Source: Otis tarda (Eukaryota; Chordata; Aves; Otidiformes; Otididae). Taken from it: a DNA stretch of 64,000 nt. This document shows, one piece after another, positions 39,882 through 53,360 of this stretch. The notes beneath the pieces were generated by a model. The model did not search any database and was not told the origin of the DNA. It saw only the letters and a list, made by a program, of their open reading frames with translations. The DNA lies in assembly GCA_026413225.1 (NCBI GenBank), contig CM048553.1:117620690-117684689 (forward strand), given 5' to 3'. The translations under genes and the position numbers were made by a program. How positions within the stretch are numbered: the stretch's first letter is position 1; each line of letters begins with the position of its first letter.

Positions 39882-42800
39882 CAGAAGCAGCAAATGCCAG
39901 AAGTAAGTCAAGAGTGTAACATTCCTTTGGTCTCCTGGAGTTTAATTTACTTAATTTAAATCACATGAAACCATATAGGCTGAGATATAGAGTCCTCTAT
40001 AATAAATGGAGAGAGAAAGGCACCTTCAGATCCTAAAAAGATGCACCTCTTTCCATTGAATACAGATGATTCCAGACAACCACACCAGATCAGTCATGTA
40101 AACTTTATTTGGCTAAGGTTGCATGCTAAGAGGAATCTCATCCCTTATACTCAAATATTATGATTAAGTTTTGATTTACATGACCTAATTATATGCTACT
40201 GTTTCCAGAAGAATATCTGGCTCATTCAATGTCCACAACAGACCTTTTTTTTTTTAATTAAAAAAGATAGTGTAGTAAAATTACCCCCTACATTGCACCA
40301 GCACTAAGTGAGTTGGTACCATTTATCATCTTTTCTTTAATCTCTGTACCTTGGTTCCCATGTGTGCAATGCTGAATACACCACCTAATGTTACTAAGAA
40401 GGTTATGAAGATAGAAATCTAAAATAGATCTAAAATACAGCATTACAAGCATTATGAAAAACCTCACGAAGAAATTAATATTCTGTGGCCAGTACAAGAT
40501 AAATAAAGGGCAAATAAAGCCTGGGGCTCCATGCATGACTGAGGATAATAAAGAAACACTGAACGTGCACTGCTGGAGACACAGGGATCTTTTGGACAAA
40601 CTAACAATTCCCTGAACCTTGGCAATAATGAAATCTGATTTCCTATGGATTTGAGTCTTTCAGTGAATTAAATTTGATATCCGTGATGCAAACTCCAGCT
40701 GGAGGGGCTGGCTGAAGCATTTTTCAGTCTCTCTGAGTAGTCATCTGCCTCATACTGTACAAACTAATGCTGGAGATTTTCCTTCTGCAGAGTACTCTGC
40801 CTTTCCTCCACTCAGTACCTTACTCTCAAGGAACTCCTTGGGAGCATAATTATGTTTTAGTTTGACCTGTCAAATTTGTTTAAAATCAGCTAGCAAGTTC
40901 CAAAGGTACTTTAGGAGCAAAGGAATGGGACACACAGTGTAATCTCAAAAACCTTGCTGCCACAGGAAAGGAAGGTAAAGAGATAAAGGAAGGACAGAAT
41001 TGAGGCCTGCTATTTCTGTGTGTTCATCTTGAATGGCATCCAGCTGTTAAACATTAAATGTTACTCTCAACAGCACAGGGCAAGGTCTTAAATGGGTTTT
41101 GACTGTCCTCTGCTCAGCAGATGTGTGTTTATTGAATATTATATTAAAATAATATTAGTGGTCAATGACTCTTGGGAGGTAGGCAAAAAGTAAATTTTGG
41201 TTAGTTTCATAGGAGTTTTCAGAAAAGGGCAAAAACTTTTTTTTTCCTCATTTTTTGAACACAGTGTCCCTCCTTCTGCTCCTAGTTTAGAAAAATACCA
41301 ATCACCACACCCACGAAGACAGAAATACAAAGGCTTGTAACATTTTTTTTTTTAAAGCTAGCTAAGAAGAGTACTGCTCGTCAGCCATGAAACCAAACAA
41401 CATGAAAGTGCAAATACTAACTGCATTCTGGGTGGCATTTTTTTGGTTTTGGTTGGTTTTTTTGTGGACTGACTCACAAGTACAAATAGTTCACTGGCAA
41501 TCAGAAGCATTGTTAAGGAACAGCTGCCACCTATTAATGAACAGGTTTAGGCATATCTGAGACTTACAGGAGTTGTGAATAAATAAAATACTGTTGTTAT
41601 TTCTCAACATGTCTAAGCAAACCTTTGGAGCAAGCCGTGTCATTAACATTTATTTCCACTACAGCCTTTCAAATGCAATCCAATCAGTTACTAACTGATT
41701 GGTTTGAAAATCATGAGTTCTCAAAAATACAGCATGACTCCTTAGCTGTTACCAATATAAGCTGTCTAATAACATCTAATTGTTTTAATGAGACTACCCA
41801 TGTAAATCCAGATCCTACCCATGCAGGATCGAGACCCAGCATAGAATGGCAGAGACGATAAATATCTGAAAGGTTAAGCAGTGCTTTAGTTATCTGAATC
41901 TCTGGGGGACAGAAGTCTTCTCCCTCCCTTAAACCCACAACTACAAAAGAAGAGAGAGGAAAATGCAGCACAAAATAATGACAATACAAACTTGCCACTT
42001 TTTTTTCCCCTCTTCTTGTCTGACACATTTTAATGTGTTCTTTTCCCAGTCCTCCACTGAACCACAACTTGTTCTAAATTTCAAGAGAATCAAGAAGCTC
42101 ATTACTTCTGTATGAGCTCTGTAACTCCAGACATTGATCTTCCCCATCTACAGGAGTGTTTTCTGTAGATTTAGCTAATAAAGAAATGCCTGTAGTAGAT
42201 GGTAAACAAGAGCGTATATAAAAAATTCTAGATTTTCTCAGATTAATACAGCTTACTGCAACACATCTGAAAATGGTCTACTGCCTGCCAGCCTGCCCTG
42301 CCTATCTATTTTACTTCTGAATGACCTCCACATACTTGTCAAAAGCATGGCCATAATAGACTCTTTTAGGGAGTTCCTTAAAACAAGTTTCCTCTGTGGA
42401 CTGGTAAAGCAATGGTATGCTTCCGCTGAAGCATCTCGTCAGTCTGGGACAGGTGGTCCTATTGCAGAAGTAATGGAGGCCTGACATCCTGCTACCTCAG
42501 ACATAGGCGTCGGGCAAAAACACTCTGTAAAGGTCTATCTCCTTTTTGCAGTCAGCAAGGACATATTTTACAACTACAGAATGGATGTATATCTGAAGTG
42601 ATCTCAGACTGGCATCTATCATGTCACTTTTCACAGCTACTAGTCACACTTCCTACTGCATTTTTCCCTTCTCGAAAATTTGATCAGTTAGAGGAAGTTA
42701 AAATTCAAGTACTACATTCAGATTTCACAGTTTTGTGAACAAGCAAATTATTTTGTCGAACCTGAAAACCAAGATGAAACTGTATGGTAGGTTTATTTTT

Positions 42801-44512
42801 TTTTTTACTGTGAACTCTTTCTTACCAGGCCAGTGGCAAAACCAACTGGGCTAAAGGAGTCCTTGTTTAAATCAAGAAATGCATATCACTAAAAATGGCA
42901 AATTATACACCAAAGTAATGGTATAGGACGCCCCATCAGGAACTGCAAACATTTCTGGATAAGGTGAAACGTTACTACAAACTTGATAAATTCTCCTGGA
43001 CATATTTTCCAAGTACACATACATGCACACAGAGCGTACAGCTGTATTCTCAAGCAGTTCTAATTAAAGCCATGCAGCAGTACAACATTTTCAACATGGT
43101 CTGAATTCGTTTGCATGTCCACACTATAAACCCATGAATTTTCATGAAGATGAGTGGGAATACTAAAGTTCCACTTAAAGTAAAATTAGTGCAGGCAATC
43201 TTAATGTGAGAAATATCCAAACATCATTTCTGCACGCTGCAGAGGATCTTACCCAAGCGCACTGTACAGAAATGCTCACTTCACACATATTTGTCTTTGC
43301 AGCAGTTATGAGCATAGCTATTGTTTTGTAGTTTTCATGCTTCATATTAACAAATATATTCTGTATTTACAGTAGACAATGTCTTCTTCATTTACAAGAA
43401 ATCAGAATTATCTTATTTGAGACTTTCTGCCAACTATTCAAGGACCTGCCATTATCCTCCTGTTCTAAACGATATTTGACTGTTGAGTTGCTGAGCTTCA
43501 TTTTCATGCTAAAGGAATCAAAAGCTTTTTGATTTTTTTTTCTTCTCTCAACAAAACCAGCTACAGCTTGTGTTATTGTGTAACACGACAGGACCTTGAT
43601 TTAGAAGCAGTCCAATCCTGAGCTACTATTCTGACCATCCCCTATGGCTACGTAAGCAAAACACTGCAACTTGTGACTTTGTCAGTAATTTTCCTCATTT
43701 ATCTTTATTATGACTTCAAGAGTATTCGGAATGGAAGGTTAGTTTTGTATAACTAATATTGGTGATGAATGGCAATGATAATGCATTGCATGAAGAACAT
43801 CCATTAATGTCTAAAATAATATTCTACTGTCTAAAAATAAATCGCAATGCAAAACATTTTCAGAGCTAATTAACAATAATTCAGTCCTACAAAAGTATTG
43901 CTTTTCTGAAGAGTAAGGACCTTTAAGCCAACACACTCAAAGTAGTTAGAGATGCTGACTCTGACAGCTACAATATTGATTCTACCACTAATTAACTCAA
44001 ATCTTTAGGTCCTAGTAACTCTGAAAGCATCAGTATAAATCATCCAAACAAACAGCTATGAACTTTGGATAATGTATTTGATTGCTGAACACAAAAGGTC
44101 CGCTCATTCCCTCAGCATGCAGCCTCTGCACAGTGTGCATATTCTGCAGAAACCTCCAGGAAAAAGGAATCTTCCTGGCACAGAAGTGGAACTACTCTAC
44201 AGCTATTAATGTCTTCCTTGAAGAAAAGCATGGGAAGGAAAGCCACAAATGCAGTTGTCCTGAATTTTCACCTTTTCTCTGAACTGTATTTTATTTGCTC
44301 CCTTCTTCGATTGTTCTCTTCTCCCACAATTCCTCTCCCCCACGTCCCTCCTCTGTATGTCTACAGCGACAGGAACCCCCAAAATATTAACTCCATAATG
44401 CAAAACAAGCATTGGCTGTGCATGGCTAAACCTCTTATGTATTTACAACCTTGTTTATCCAATCTGCCAAGAAAAATCTCACATTTTCTTTCTACTCAGA
44501 AAAGGAGCCTAC

Positions 44513-44614
44513 CTTTTCCAGTATTTCCTTAGTCAAGACTGAGAATGCATCCTCAATGTTCACATTATCTTTAGCACTGGTTTCAAAAAAGGGTATTCCA
44601 TGTTCCCAAGCAAG
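44513..44614 (-). CDS. Rab-family GTPase, coding exon 5 (G5 box)
   Basis: Fifth coding exon of the Rab gene. The acceptor is tttgtttttcag and the donor AAAAG|GTAGGC, both phase 0. It encodes 34 residues (152-185): [20 protein letters not shown] followed by [19 protein letters not shown] (162-166) is the G5 box that contacts the guanine base, and the helix after it is the last helix of the GTPase fold. The wording is nearest to Rab10 ([21 protein letters not shown]) and other Rab8/10/13-group proteins. No cysteine tail follows here: reading through the donor gives VGSFSE and a stop, so another exon is required. Confidence 0.93.
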
Positions 44615-45285
44615 CTGAAAAACAAATGTAGGCAATGCGATGAACAGTCTTGAGGAAAAAAACACTTTCTACTACTAACCCCAAGAGATATGCATGTGAC
44701 AGCTTCTAACATGCTATATAAACACTGATTAAGTAAATGTCAGCTCAGTAAAGTACTCTGTATTCATCCTCAGTTTATAAATTTCAGGTAATTCTTAAAA
44801 CATTCTTGTTAAATTTTTGCATTTTCAAAACAGCTTTTTTAACCTATCTTCACTTGTAAATAAGAATAAACTCTAGTGGGTCCATTCTCAGTGTTTTGAT
44901 TTATTTGGAAAATGAACTGTCTCCTAGGCAATTATTTAGAGGAAATAATGGAGTACCTGCAGAAACGTAGAGACAAAAATGTGACAAAAAAATGTAGAAA
45001 AAGAGGTGTGATGAAATATATGAAAAAAAGAGGCTCCTTTTCACCAGAGAGAAAGAAGCACAGAGATAACAGGTAAGCAAAGAACAGGTATGTATGTGAA
45101 AATACATTATGATAAAAGGAGAAGAGAGAAAATATTTAGAAGAAAAGGGCAGCATAGACTTTACATTGGTTGATTTTATTAAATTTACTCATGTTCTCTC
45201 ATTTCCAGTGTATTTTCCTTAAAGATAGCTTAGAGATATGTTGACACGAGGGAAAAAAAAAACAACAAACCACCAAATTTCATAG

Positions 45286-45524
45286 CTTTTTAAGATCCGA
45301 AACCATTGCCCCTTGTCCTCTCACAAAAGGCCCTACTGAAGACTCTCTCCCCATCTTTCCTGTAGGCCCCTTTTAGGTACTGGAAGACTGCTATAAGGTG
45401 TCCCTGGAGCCTTCTCTTTTCCCAGTTGAACAGCTTCAGCTCTCCCAGCCTGTCCTCATAGGAGAGGTGCTCCAGCCCTCTGATCATCTTTGTGGCCCTC
45501 CTCTGGACCCTTTCTAGTCAACAG
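45286..45524 (-). mobile_element. CR1, inverted 5' half
   Basis: On the minus strand this reads CR1 ORF2: GGTCCAGAGGAGGGCCACAA, then the protein [20 protein letters not shown], then [20 protein letters not shown], up to CERTRGNGF. It stops abruptly at the left, close to where the adjacent plus-oriented CR1 piece begins in the consensus. The two halves look like one insertion with an inverted 5' part. Confidence 0.92.
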
Positions 45525-45813
45525 GAATCTCTTCCAACCACCATGATAATGGGGTACTGGTTTTAAAACAGAAGGGAGATTCAGATCAGATATAAAGGAA
45601 ACATTTTTTGCAATGAGGGTGGTGGAACAGTGGAACAGGTTGCCCAGAGAGGTGGTGGATGCCCCATCCCTGGAAACATTCCAGGTCAGGTTGGACAGGG
45701 CTCTGAGCAACCTGATCTAGGCGGGGATGTCTCTGCTCCTTGCAGGAGGGTTGGACTAGATGACCTTTAAAGGTCCCTTCCAACCCAAACCATTCTACGG
45801 TTCTATGATTTTT
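45525..45813 (+). mobile_element. CR1, 3' half in plus orientation
   Basis: The plus strand continues the CR1 consensus from just after the point where the neighbouring inverted part ends: GGTTTTAAAACAGAAGGGAG, ATATAAAGGAAACATTTTTT, GTGGAACAGGTTGCCCAGAG, and finishes with CCATTCTACGGTTCTATGAT. Frames are interrupted. Together with 45286-45524 it makes about 530 bases of one CR1 element in two orientations. Confidence 0.92.
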
Positions 45814-48658
45814 CAGAGTTTACCGGCAGTGGCTCCAATCACATTGACCAGTTCTTCCAGCACAACTGGTGAACTTGATCATGTCCATGAATGCATCCAC
45901 CTTTCCTAAGCAGTTTCTAATCCAATGCTTTCCCACTGCTGGCTGACCTGTTCCTTCCTAAAACATGCCAATACATGCAGAGGTCTGGGAGCAAGCTCGA
46001 TCTGTGAAGACCAATGCAAAACAAAAATAAAATAAAATTTAAAAACCTTGAGTACTTCAGCCTTCTCTGTACCATGTTACTACATTGCCTACTACACCTA
46101 TCAATGCACCCCATTTTCTCTGTATGTACACAATATTGGTCAAAGAAGATTAATGCATGCATTATTCCAAATCACCTTACATACTGATAAGTATTACGAC
46201 AAGTAAGTCCTCTAAAAAATGTAGCTAGATGGAAAAAAATCCAACAGTCAGTCCAGTGCTAAAGCAGCTGAAAGTATGAACAGAGCTTTGGCTACTCCCT
46301 CTCGTAAAGAAACTGGAAAGGCACATTCAAATAATTACTTTTTTTCACCTTTCAAAGCACCTTGAATAGATCTATAAATAAAACGCCTAAATAAATTTAC
46401 AAACCTATGGGAATTATGCTACTGGAAAATGTTATTTTATATTACCCTTGAGAACAGTTTGGCAATCTTGAGTGAAATAAACTCATATCTTACTTACAAT
46501 AACAAAATAAGTAAGTCCAGTATCTCTTCCAAGGTGAAATGTAATTCCAATTGTTAATTTCTTTTAACTTAAAATATTCTACTTCCTAGCAAAGTGTTGC
46601 TATGATTTCTTAGTGTTGAGTCAGAGAGATGTGTCTGAAATATTCCTGGAACCGTGCAGAATGGCTTGGTTTTTTTTTCGTTTGTATTGTGCCTGTAAAA
46701 TCAGCCTTGAAGTCAAGCATACGAAGACAGCAAAAGCAAAAAAAGGAAGAATATTTTACTTGGCTCTTTCTGTTAGAAAGATTTGATAGGAAAAAACCAG
46801 CCACATTCTACCAAATCATATAACCTTCAACATTTTTATTTATTTTTCAGAGAAAAAGATAATGTTATTTGCGGGGGCCGGGGAGGAATGGAGGATCCAA
46901 GAAGGTTGAGTTCCAACTTTCCTCAAAGTGAATAAAAAGCTATTAATACAAGAAAATACTTCATAGTGTTAAAATTAAATAATCAATTTCAGAGTGATCA
47001 AAATCATCACATAATTACAAAATAAAAAATAATATCATTTCTCACCATTAAATCAGTCTATAAATTGGCATACAATGGCCACTCAGTTATGAAAAATTGT
47101 TACAGAAATGCCAACATAGATGGTAGATTCCCACGGAATCCAGGGGTCTTCTCTGCAAGACTCTGAACAGAACAATACTTACAGTTCATACTCATAGAGT
47201 AATATGAAATACGCAAGTATGAATTGTTACATGGCAGAGTTAGTATCAAGCTATTTTCCCCTCTCAATAAGGACATTTTCTTATTTGGAGTGAGAAGGCA
47301 ATTATTAGCTCTTTCTCTGCTAATGGAATCTTTCTGCAGGAAGACTTTTTAGTATTTGTAAATCACATTAAAAGGAAGAAATAGTATGACTAGAAGAGTT
47401 GCCTTGCCTCCAAACACAGAAGAAATCTAGAAAGCAGACTCGTTGGTGAGGAGGTAATGATTTGTTTCTGAAAAAAAAGACTACATTAAGAGAAATTTTG
47501 ACTGCATGGTTAAGTACACAGAAGTTAGAAAATGTCACGGTTAATACCATATGCAAAACCCTACTACTGCCCTCTTGTGCACATGCATCCAGTGACTCTT
47601 TCGATTTCTGACAGTGTATTCTTTCAGTGAGAGTACACGTTTTCCAGCAACATTATTCCTTGTTTACAGATATAGTACATTAACATTGAAAGTGTATTGC
47701 ATACAAACAATGAACTTTCAAAAGTATCTATTTGTAATGCTGTTGCAAAGGTGATGCTATTTTTAAAAGTTCTTTAATCTAGGATTATATTATTGGCAAG
47801 AAATTATCAGTGTTCTTTTCTTTAAACATCAGACATCCTGCCTGACTCACCATGTCTGAAAGCATAACAGAAGAGCTCACTCCATGTTCCAGACAAGACG
47901 CATACAGTTTGCAGTTGCAAAATTTACTCGTATACAGGACAGGATCTCCTGCAACTTTTAGTCATTATCACAATTTCTTCTGCTATAGCATGGCTCCTGG
48001 ATTTCCTCATTGGTTCTCAGTGGGAGTAATTTGCCATCGCCTTTAGAACAGCACGCCCCACTTAACACCAGTTCTTCCCCTACACATGGTCAGCAGGTAT
48101 AAACCATACTGTAGTCTCAGTACGACACAGACAAGGTTAGATCTGGATGTTCCCTAAATGTATCTGTCTAGTCTTATTTAGGGCTATTCATAGACAATGT
48201 AGATCACAGTGCACAGGCTGCCAGAGTAGTTCTTTATAGTCAGGCTACAGCAAAACTGATGAGTGGCACCAGAAAAATTACACAGAATGTATTATGCATG
48301 ACATTTTAGTATTTCACATTAAAAACAGTACTCTGAAAATGCAGACGCTGGCATAATTTTAGAATACTTCTAGATTTAAGTCAAAATATAATATTTCTAT
48401 CATAACACCTAAAACTTTAAAAATACATTTTAATATTTAAAATAAAAATCAGTATTCTGAAGAGATCAGCTAGGAGTTACTTAATGTATTTCTGCTCATA
48501 TGTTAAAAAAAAAGAACTCCAGAACTCCACAACTGTTCTTCTAGAGCAATTCCTAATAGAATTTCTAGAATTCAAGAGCTTTTTATAATTTTCACTGTAA
48601 CAGCTCACAATCACATACTAAGATACTCAGAAAAACCCCAAGAAAGTACCAATGATAC

Positions 48659-48748
48659 CTTTTCTCCTTTCTGTTTTGGAACTACACGTTCTGACTCCTT
48701 ATCACACTTGTTGCCCAACAGTATTACGTCCACTTCATCACCTGCTTT
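48659..48748 (-). CDS. Rab-family GTPase, coding exon 4 (G4 box)
   Basis: Fourth coding exon: 30 codons with both ends in phase 0. The acceptor is ggttctcttttag and the donor AAAAG|GTATCA. It encodes residues 122-151: KAGDEVDVILLGNKCDKESE followed by RVVPKQKGEK. NKCD (134-137) is the G4 box giving guanine specificity. The RVVPK.KGE segment is nearly the same as in Rab10 (RVVPKGKGEQ). All sense codons are intact. Confidence 0.95.
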
Positions 48749-51700
48749 CTAAAAGAGAACCAGCATTAATAAGTGTCAAGTAAGAAAAAAGCAAACAACA
48801 AAAGCCCTTCACCTTCAGCTCACGCTAACCTTCAACACTTTATTTCCTTCAAAGTAAAGGCTAAATTCTGTCCTGACCTTTTCATATGTGGAAATATTTT
48901 CCATCAGTTACCAGGATTTTGAGGAAAACAGCAAGACTGCAAAGAGCAGAAAAAATCACTTCCAAGTGCAAGGCATAATTTCCAACTCCTTTCATAAGGT
49001 ATAAAGTATATGGTGCATGGGCACCTTCTTCTGATGAATGCTCCATCTTGAGGCTTTAAAGTGACTGGAAATTCCCTGAATTCGCAGACACTGCCCTCCC
49101 TAAAGTAATGGGTTCATGGATTAGCATATGAGTCAGGCCTACATCCATCACTCACAAATAAAAAGGAAGGAATTTGCTGCACCTGAAAGAGCACCTCTCT
49201 GTGCTTCACTTTTGCACACAGACAGTAAAATTACATTCAAAGTGTTCAAACTCAACATAAAAGTTTGATTATTCCAAGACACTCATAAGAAGGCAATAGA
49301 TTTTTAATGAAGTAAAATTTAAAAACTCATTGATTTCAAAAGGAAGAAAAATCTAGGTTTTTGACCTTGTCTCCATCGTCCGTTCCGCTAATCCAGTTAC
49401 GTATATGATGACTGTGAAATGCACTGGGTGCTTTACATCAGTGTTATTTTAAGATAAGCTGTTGTAACTATACATGACTGGAATAATGACAAGGAAAGGG
49501 AATCGTTCTGCAATGGCATGTGGAATTTGAAAACTGACATTTGTCGTGAAAATTATAATATTTAAAACCACTTTTGGTGCGTAAATGGAGGAAGCTGAGG
49601 GTCTCAATCTAGAGACAATTAAAGGTAATGTGGTCTGATCCCATGGCTTACATTCTGAAAGTACATTCTCACACAGCTTCACCCACCGAATACTCAAAAC
49701 ACCTGGTCTCAGGCTGCAGATCTCTCTACAAGGAGCTTGATGAAATCTCTGATCTCTGTCAAAGTCTTAATTTTTATAACTTTGCCATGAGACAAAATCA
49801 GGTACAACCCTCTTCCCCAGAGCTCACACAGGCACATGGACACACGTCCCTCCCTTCAGAGAAATGCAAAGAAAAACCTCTATTCATTAAAGGATGACAG
49901 AATCATTATTCTTAGCCTATCTGCACTTTTACAACTAAGTTGCCTCATTTGAAGAGTACAGCAGTAGGCACAATTTATTATAAGGAACACTATTTCATTT
50001 TTTTTAATCCACTCTCATTTTAGAGCGAGCTAATCTCATTTCACACCCACAGCCGATGTTCAAGATAATGTAGTATTAAAATGAAGTAAGCTCAACATAA
50101 GAGTACAAAAGTACAGGCCTAAAATAATGAATCAATCTAACCTGGATTAATAGACAAAAATGTTGGCTGTTTCAGAATGCACTGGAGCTTTACACATTAA
50201 GGTCAATGCCTCTCCTACATAAGATCACACACATCAGTCCCTAAAACAGGGTAAACAGACAATTCAATCTCATCACATAATCAACGTTTTAATTGGAAGA
50301 AGACTGTATGTAGCTGAAGGTTTTACAAGTGACATTTGACTTTACTCTGAAGCAAAAGGCGAAAGGGAAATACTTGCACACTGTATGTACAAAATCATGA
50401 AATTAATCCTGCAACTTTATTTATGTACAAACAGCACAAATTTTTGCAGTAGGAATGTTCCTTCTAAACAGCTTCAAACAATAACAAAATTTATTTTGTT
50501 ATTAACAAAAAGAGGTTAGAGGTACCAGGCCTTTCAGTAAGTACTTATCAGTACTACCAATCACTAAGTATTTATTTCAGCAATAACTATTATTTCTACA
50601 TCAATATAATGCAATAATCTATTTTCACTTCGACTGGATCCTCCACTAACGCACTGAAAGAACTCCTTTTTTAAAGATGGTATCTTGCAGTTTCTTGCTT
50701 TTAGAAAACTAAAGACTATACACCGAAATGACGTCCATTTTAAATTCTGAAAACTGATTATGTAGATGAAGTCTTAAAAAATTAAGTCAATATGACTAGG
50801 CAGAAGTTTGACCATGTGCTCAGTTGGCATAAAAACTGCAGAGGTACACTGATTTGAAATGGCCAAAAATATTGCTCTTCAGTGCTTCCAAAAGCTCACT
50901 GTGTATTTTCATCCTCTTTTATTTATAGCTCAGGAATAAGCTTTCCAAATGCAAAATCAATTGCTAAAAAGAGGATGGTTATTTTACAGTTGTTAAGATG
51001 CTATTCTGCAAGTCATCACTGACTAAGCTAATAGAGTCAGGAAACATTTTTTTCCCCATGTCATGGAAAAATACTATTAAAATTTTCATCAGTGTCATCA
51101 AGGCAAAAAGAAAAATTTCTTTTTTGAGAAATGAAAAAAAAAGTGTTTTGCTTTGGTATCTCAAAAATACATCCAGATTTTTCATTCACTCTCCAGCTAT
51201 TATTTTGGTTGTAACATTTTACTGAAACTTAAAATAAAAATAATCTGAACTTGGAAAAAAAAAACTAGCCTATTTTTTTTTTTAAAGTCCAAAAAGGAAA
51301 CATCAGCATTATATTTCTAACAAAAAAAAAAATTGGAGCCGGGAGATTTATTAAGACTGACCAAGTGTTTTGAAGCCTTTGGCTGAGCTTGGAGTCATCA
51401 GATTTTGGCAAAAGGGTTTTTTCCCCGCTGGCTTCCTGGGCAGCTGGATGCAGAGGTAGCGGAGGCCAGGCTGCTGTGACCGGTGGCCACAGGAGGGAGC
51501 AGCGCCAGAGCCTCAAAGGCAGCGGTGCCATGGGCCGGACGAGGAACACTTGGGCTCTCGCAGCACAGTACCACGCTGCGCTTTAGCAGCCTGCTCTTGA
51601 CAGGAGCCATCCATCCGTGCCCTTCACTCATTACCGTACTGCCCAACTTCGACCTAGCCTGTGTGCCCAACCAGCCAGATAGGTAACTCACTGCTTGACT

Positions 51701-51810
51701 GTGTGGCTATTAACAGAAATCAAAAATGCAAAAGGGAAAATACCTTGCTCATCTCTTTTGTATGTAATTTGTTTGGTTTTTTTTTTCCCAAATATTAGGT
51801 CTTTTTTGTT

Positions 51811-51958
51811 AGAATCATAGGATCGTTAGGGTTCTAAGGGACCTTTAAAGGTCATCTAGTCCAACCCCCCTGCAAGGAGCAGGGACATCTCCAACCAGAT
51901 CAGGTGGCTCAGAGCCCCATCCAACCTGGCCTTGAATGTTTCCAGGGATGTTGCAGTT
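51811..51958 (-). mobile_element. CR1 LINE 3' fragment
   Basis: A reverse-oriented CR1 terminus: AGAATCATAGGATCGTTAGG, then AAAGGTCATCTAGTCCAACC, then CTGCAAGGAGCAGGGACATC and CCTTGAATGTTTCCAGGGAT. It is truncated after about 150 bases. Low divergence from other CR1 pieces here suggests a fairly recent insertion. Confidence 0.93.
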
Positions 51959-53360
51959 GTTCTTGTTTTGCAGGGAAACTGTTTCACAGAAGCCCTGTGA
52001 ATTCACCTGAGTATCAAAAGTAGCACAGACATCTTTACTGAAAGATAACTACGTCACATTCGTACAGGTTCTTGGAAGAAACTACCCCTTCACTTTTTAA
52101 ATGGTGAGCACAGATCCTACCGTGAATGGCTGGGCTCAGCCTCCCCCGCAGCAAACTGACCGTAATTATCTGCTCATCCAGACTCCTTGTTGTATAAAGT
52201 TATCTATCCAGTGATGGATCTTACAGAATCACCACCTTGTCCCTCCACCGCATTTCCAGGGTGTAGCTGTGCAGGGCTGCGTGACTTTAATACTCACTGA
52301 TTACAGTTTGAAAAGGGAACAGAAGTTTGCTTGTAGGTCCAAACAGTGAAATCAAGAACCCATACCTGATAAATACACTATGGCAATACTTAATTAGTTT
52401 GTATTTGAGGAAGAAATGTAGCACTAATATAATTTTTCAGATCTGAAGAGGATACACACGGTCATGCAGCAAGACGAGGACAGAGCTGGGGAAGGCCGTA
52501 AAGCTGGGAAGTTGTCCTCACAGTCTCTTTGATTGCATCACATAGGCAGTGCTCATATTATGATTCCCATACATGTATCTTACCATATATTTTTGTAAGT
52601 GCCACCCTATGACCGCAGTTACAAATGCCTAGTTTCCACTACTTTAGTGGAAATAAACAAATGATATAATCTGCTTGTCTATTAGCAAACATAGACAGGA
52701 CTAGATATAAACAAATTTATCCTGAAACCAGTCTGGGATTAGAGATAAACCAATTTATTAAAGTGACAAGAACAAGAATTTTCAATTCTAATCACAGCCA
52801 CAACAACAAAACCATCTATGAACTGGAACAATTCGATCCTTTTGACATCAAGCTGAGGAAGAGTTTGAAATAATCAAGCTCAGAAGAGTTTGAAGTCAAA
52901 CTAACTAATTTACATTTGTAAAGCAGTTTGCTGCGCTGCTTTTATTTAAGTATGATGCAGAAACACTGAAAGACCATCCAGTATCCCAACTCTCAGATGC
53001 ATCAAATGAACAGAACCAGAAAAGGGCATTATACAAAAATGGCAGTAACTCAACACACAACATTTCATATCCTGGTTGAGGGGTCAGTTCTTCAGGTAGT
53101 ACAAATAGAAAGATAGTGTATTTCAATAAAAATAAATTATGTCACCCAGACTTGCTACTGCATGAGAAAATTAATTTCTCTTCCTCATGCAGAAAATTCT
53201 GTGCTAGCAGAGAATTTCCAGCACGGAAATAATTGTTAGGAACTGGTAATGGCCACCTTCATGGCCACACCAGGAGACTAGCACAATGAAAACCAGTCCA
53301 GTGTATTTAAAAGAAAACTAGGACCTACCATCTATGTCAAAAGTTTTTGGAGACCCAGAT

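Larger units (their letters stand above)
29864..44512 (-). other. Rab gene intron 5 (proposed, 14.6 kb)
   Basis: If the tail exon at 29816-29863 is correct, this is its upstream intron. Contents: a decayed CR1/L3-type LINE (about 31230-33070), a short CR1 terminus (35306-35383), a CR1 3' segment (39309-39881) and scattered homopolymers. A plus-strand AATAAA occurs at 30177-30182. Several minus-strand acceptor-like sites (for example 36250, 40536, 42165, 43509, 44144) were tested for a Rab tail. They give short in-frame extensions that lack the expected cysteines. No other gene was recognised. Confidence 0.5.
44615..48658 (-). other. Rab gene intron 4 (4.0 kb)
   Basis: Intron between the NKCD-containing exon and the ETSAK-containing exon. 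It carries one CR1 insertion whose 5' half is inverted (45286-45813). The rest is A/T-rich with no recognisable gene. Confidence 0.85.

Noticed and set aside
40217-40240. Alternative Rab tail VCCGH-stop in phase 0 on the minus strand
   Set aside because: The would-be acceptor is preceded by a run of adenines rather than pyrimidines, making it a much poorer site than the one before 29863.
41045-41075. Minus-strand DLALCC-stop
   Set aside because: No acceptor places this frame in phase 0 and there is a stop immediately upstream.
42080-42165. Good minus-strand acceptor (attagctaaatctacag) followed by an open NTPVDGEDQCLEL frame
   Set aside because: The frame is off by one from the phase 0 donor at 44513. 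The in-phase reading is KTLL-stop, with no cysteine.
44085-44150. Strong acceptor (ttttcctggaggtttctgcag) with a phase 0 extension (NMHTVQRLHAEG...)
   Set aside because: The extension ends without a prenylation motif and has no Rab-like content, so it was not accepted as the last exon.
45290-45487. Open frame [14 protein letters not shown]... and similar frames at 39313-39693, 45586-45783 and 56708-56947
   Set aside because: These are CR1 ORF2 remnants or their antisense shadows, not host genes.
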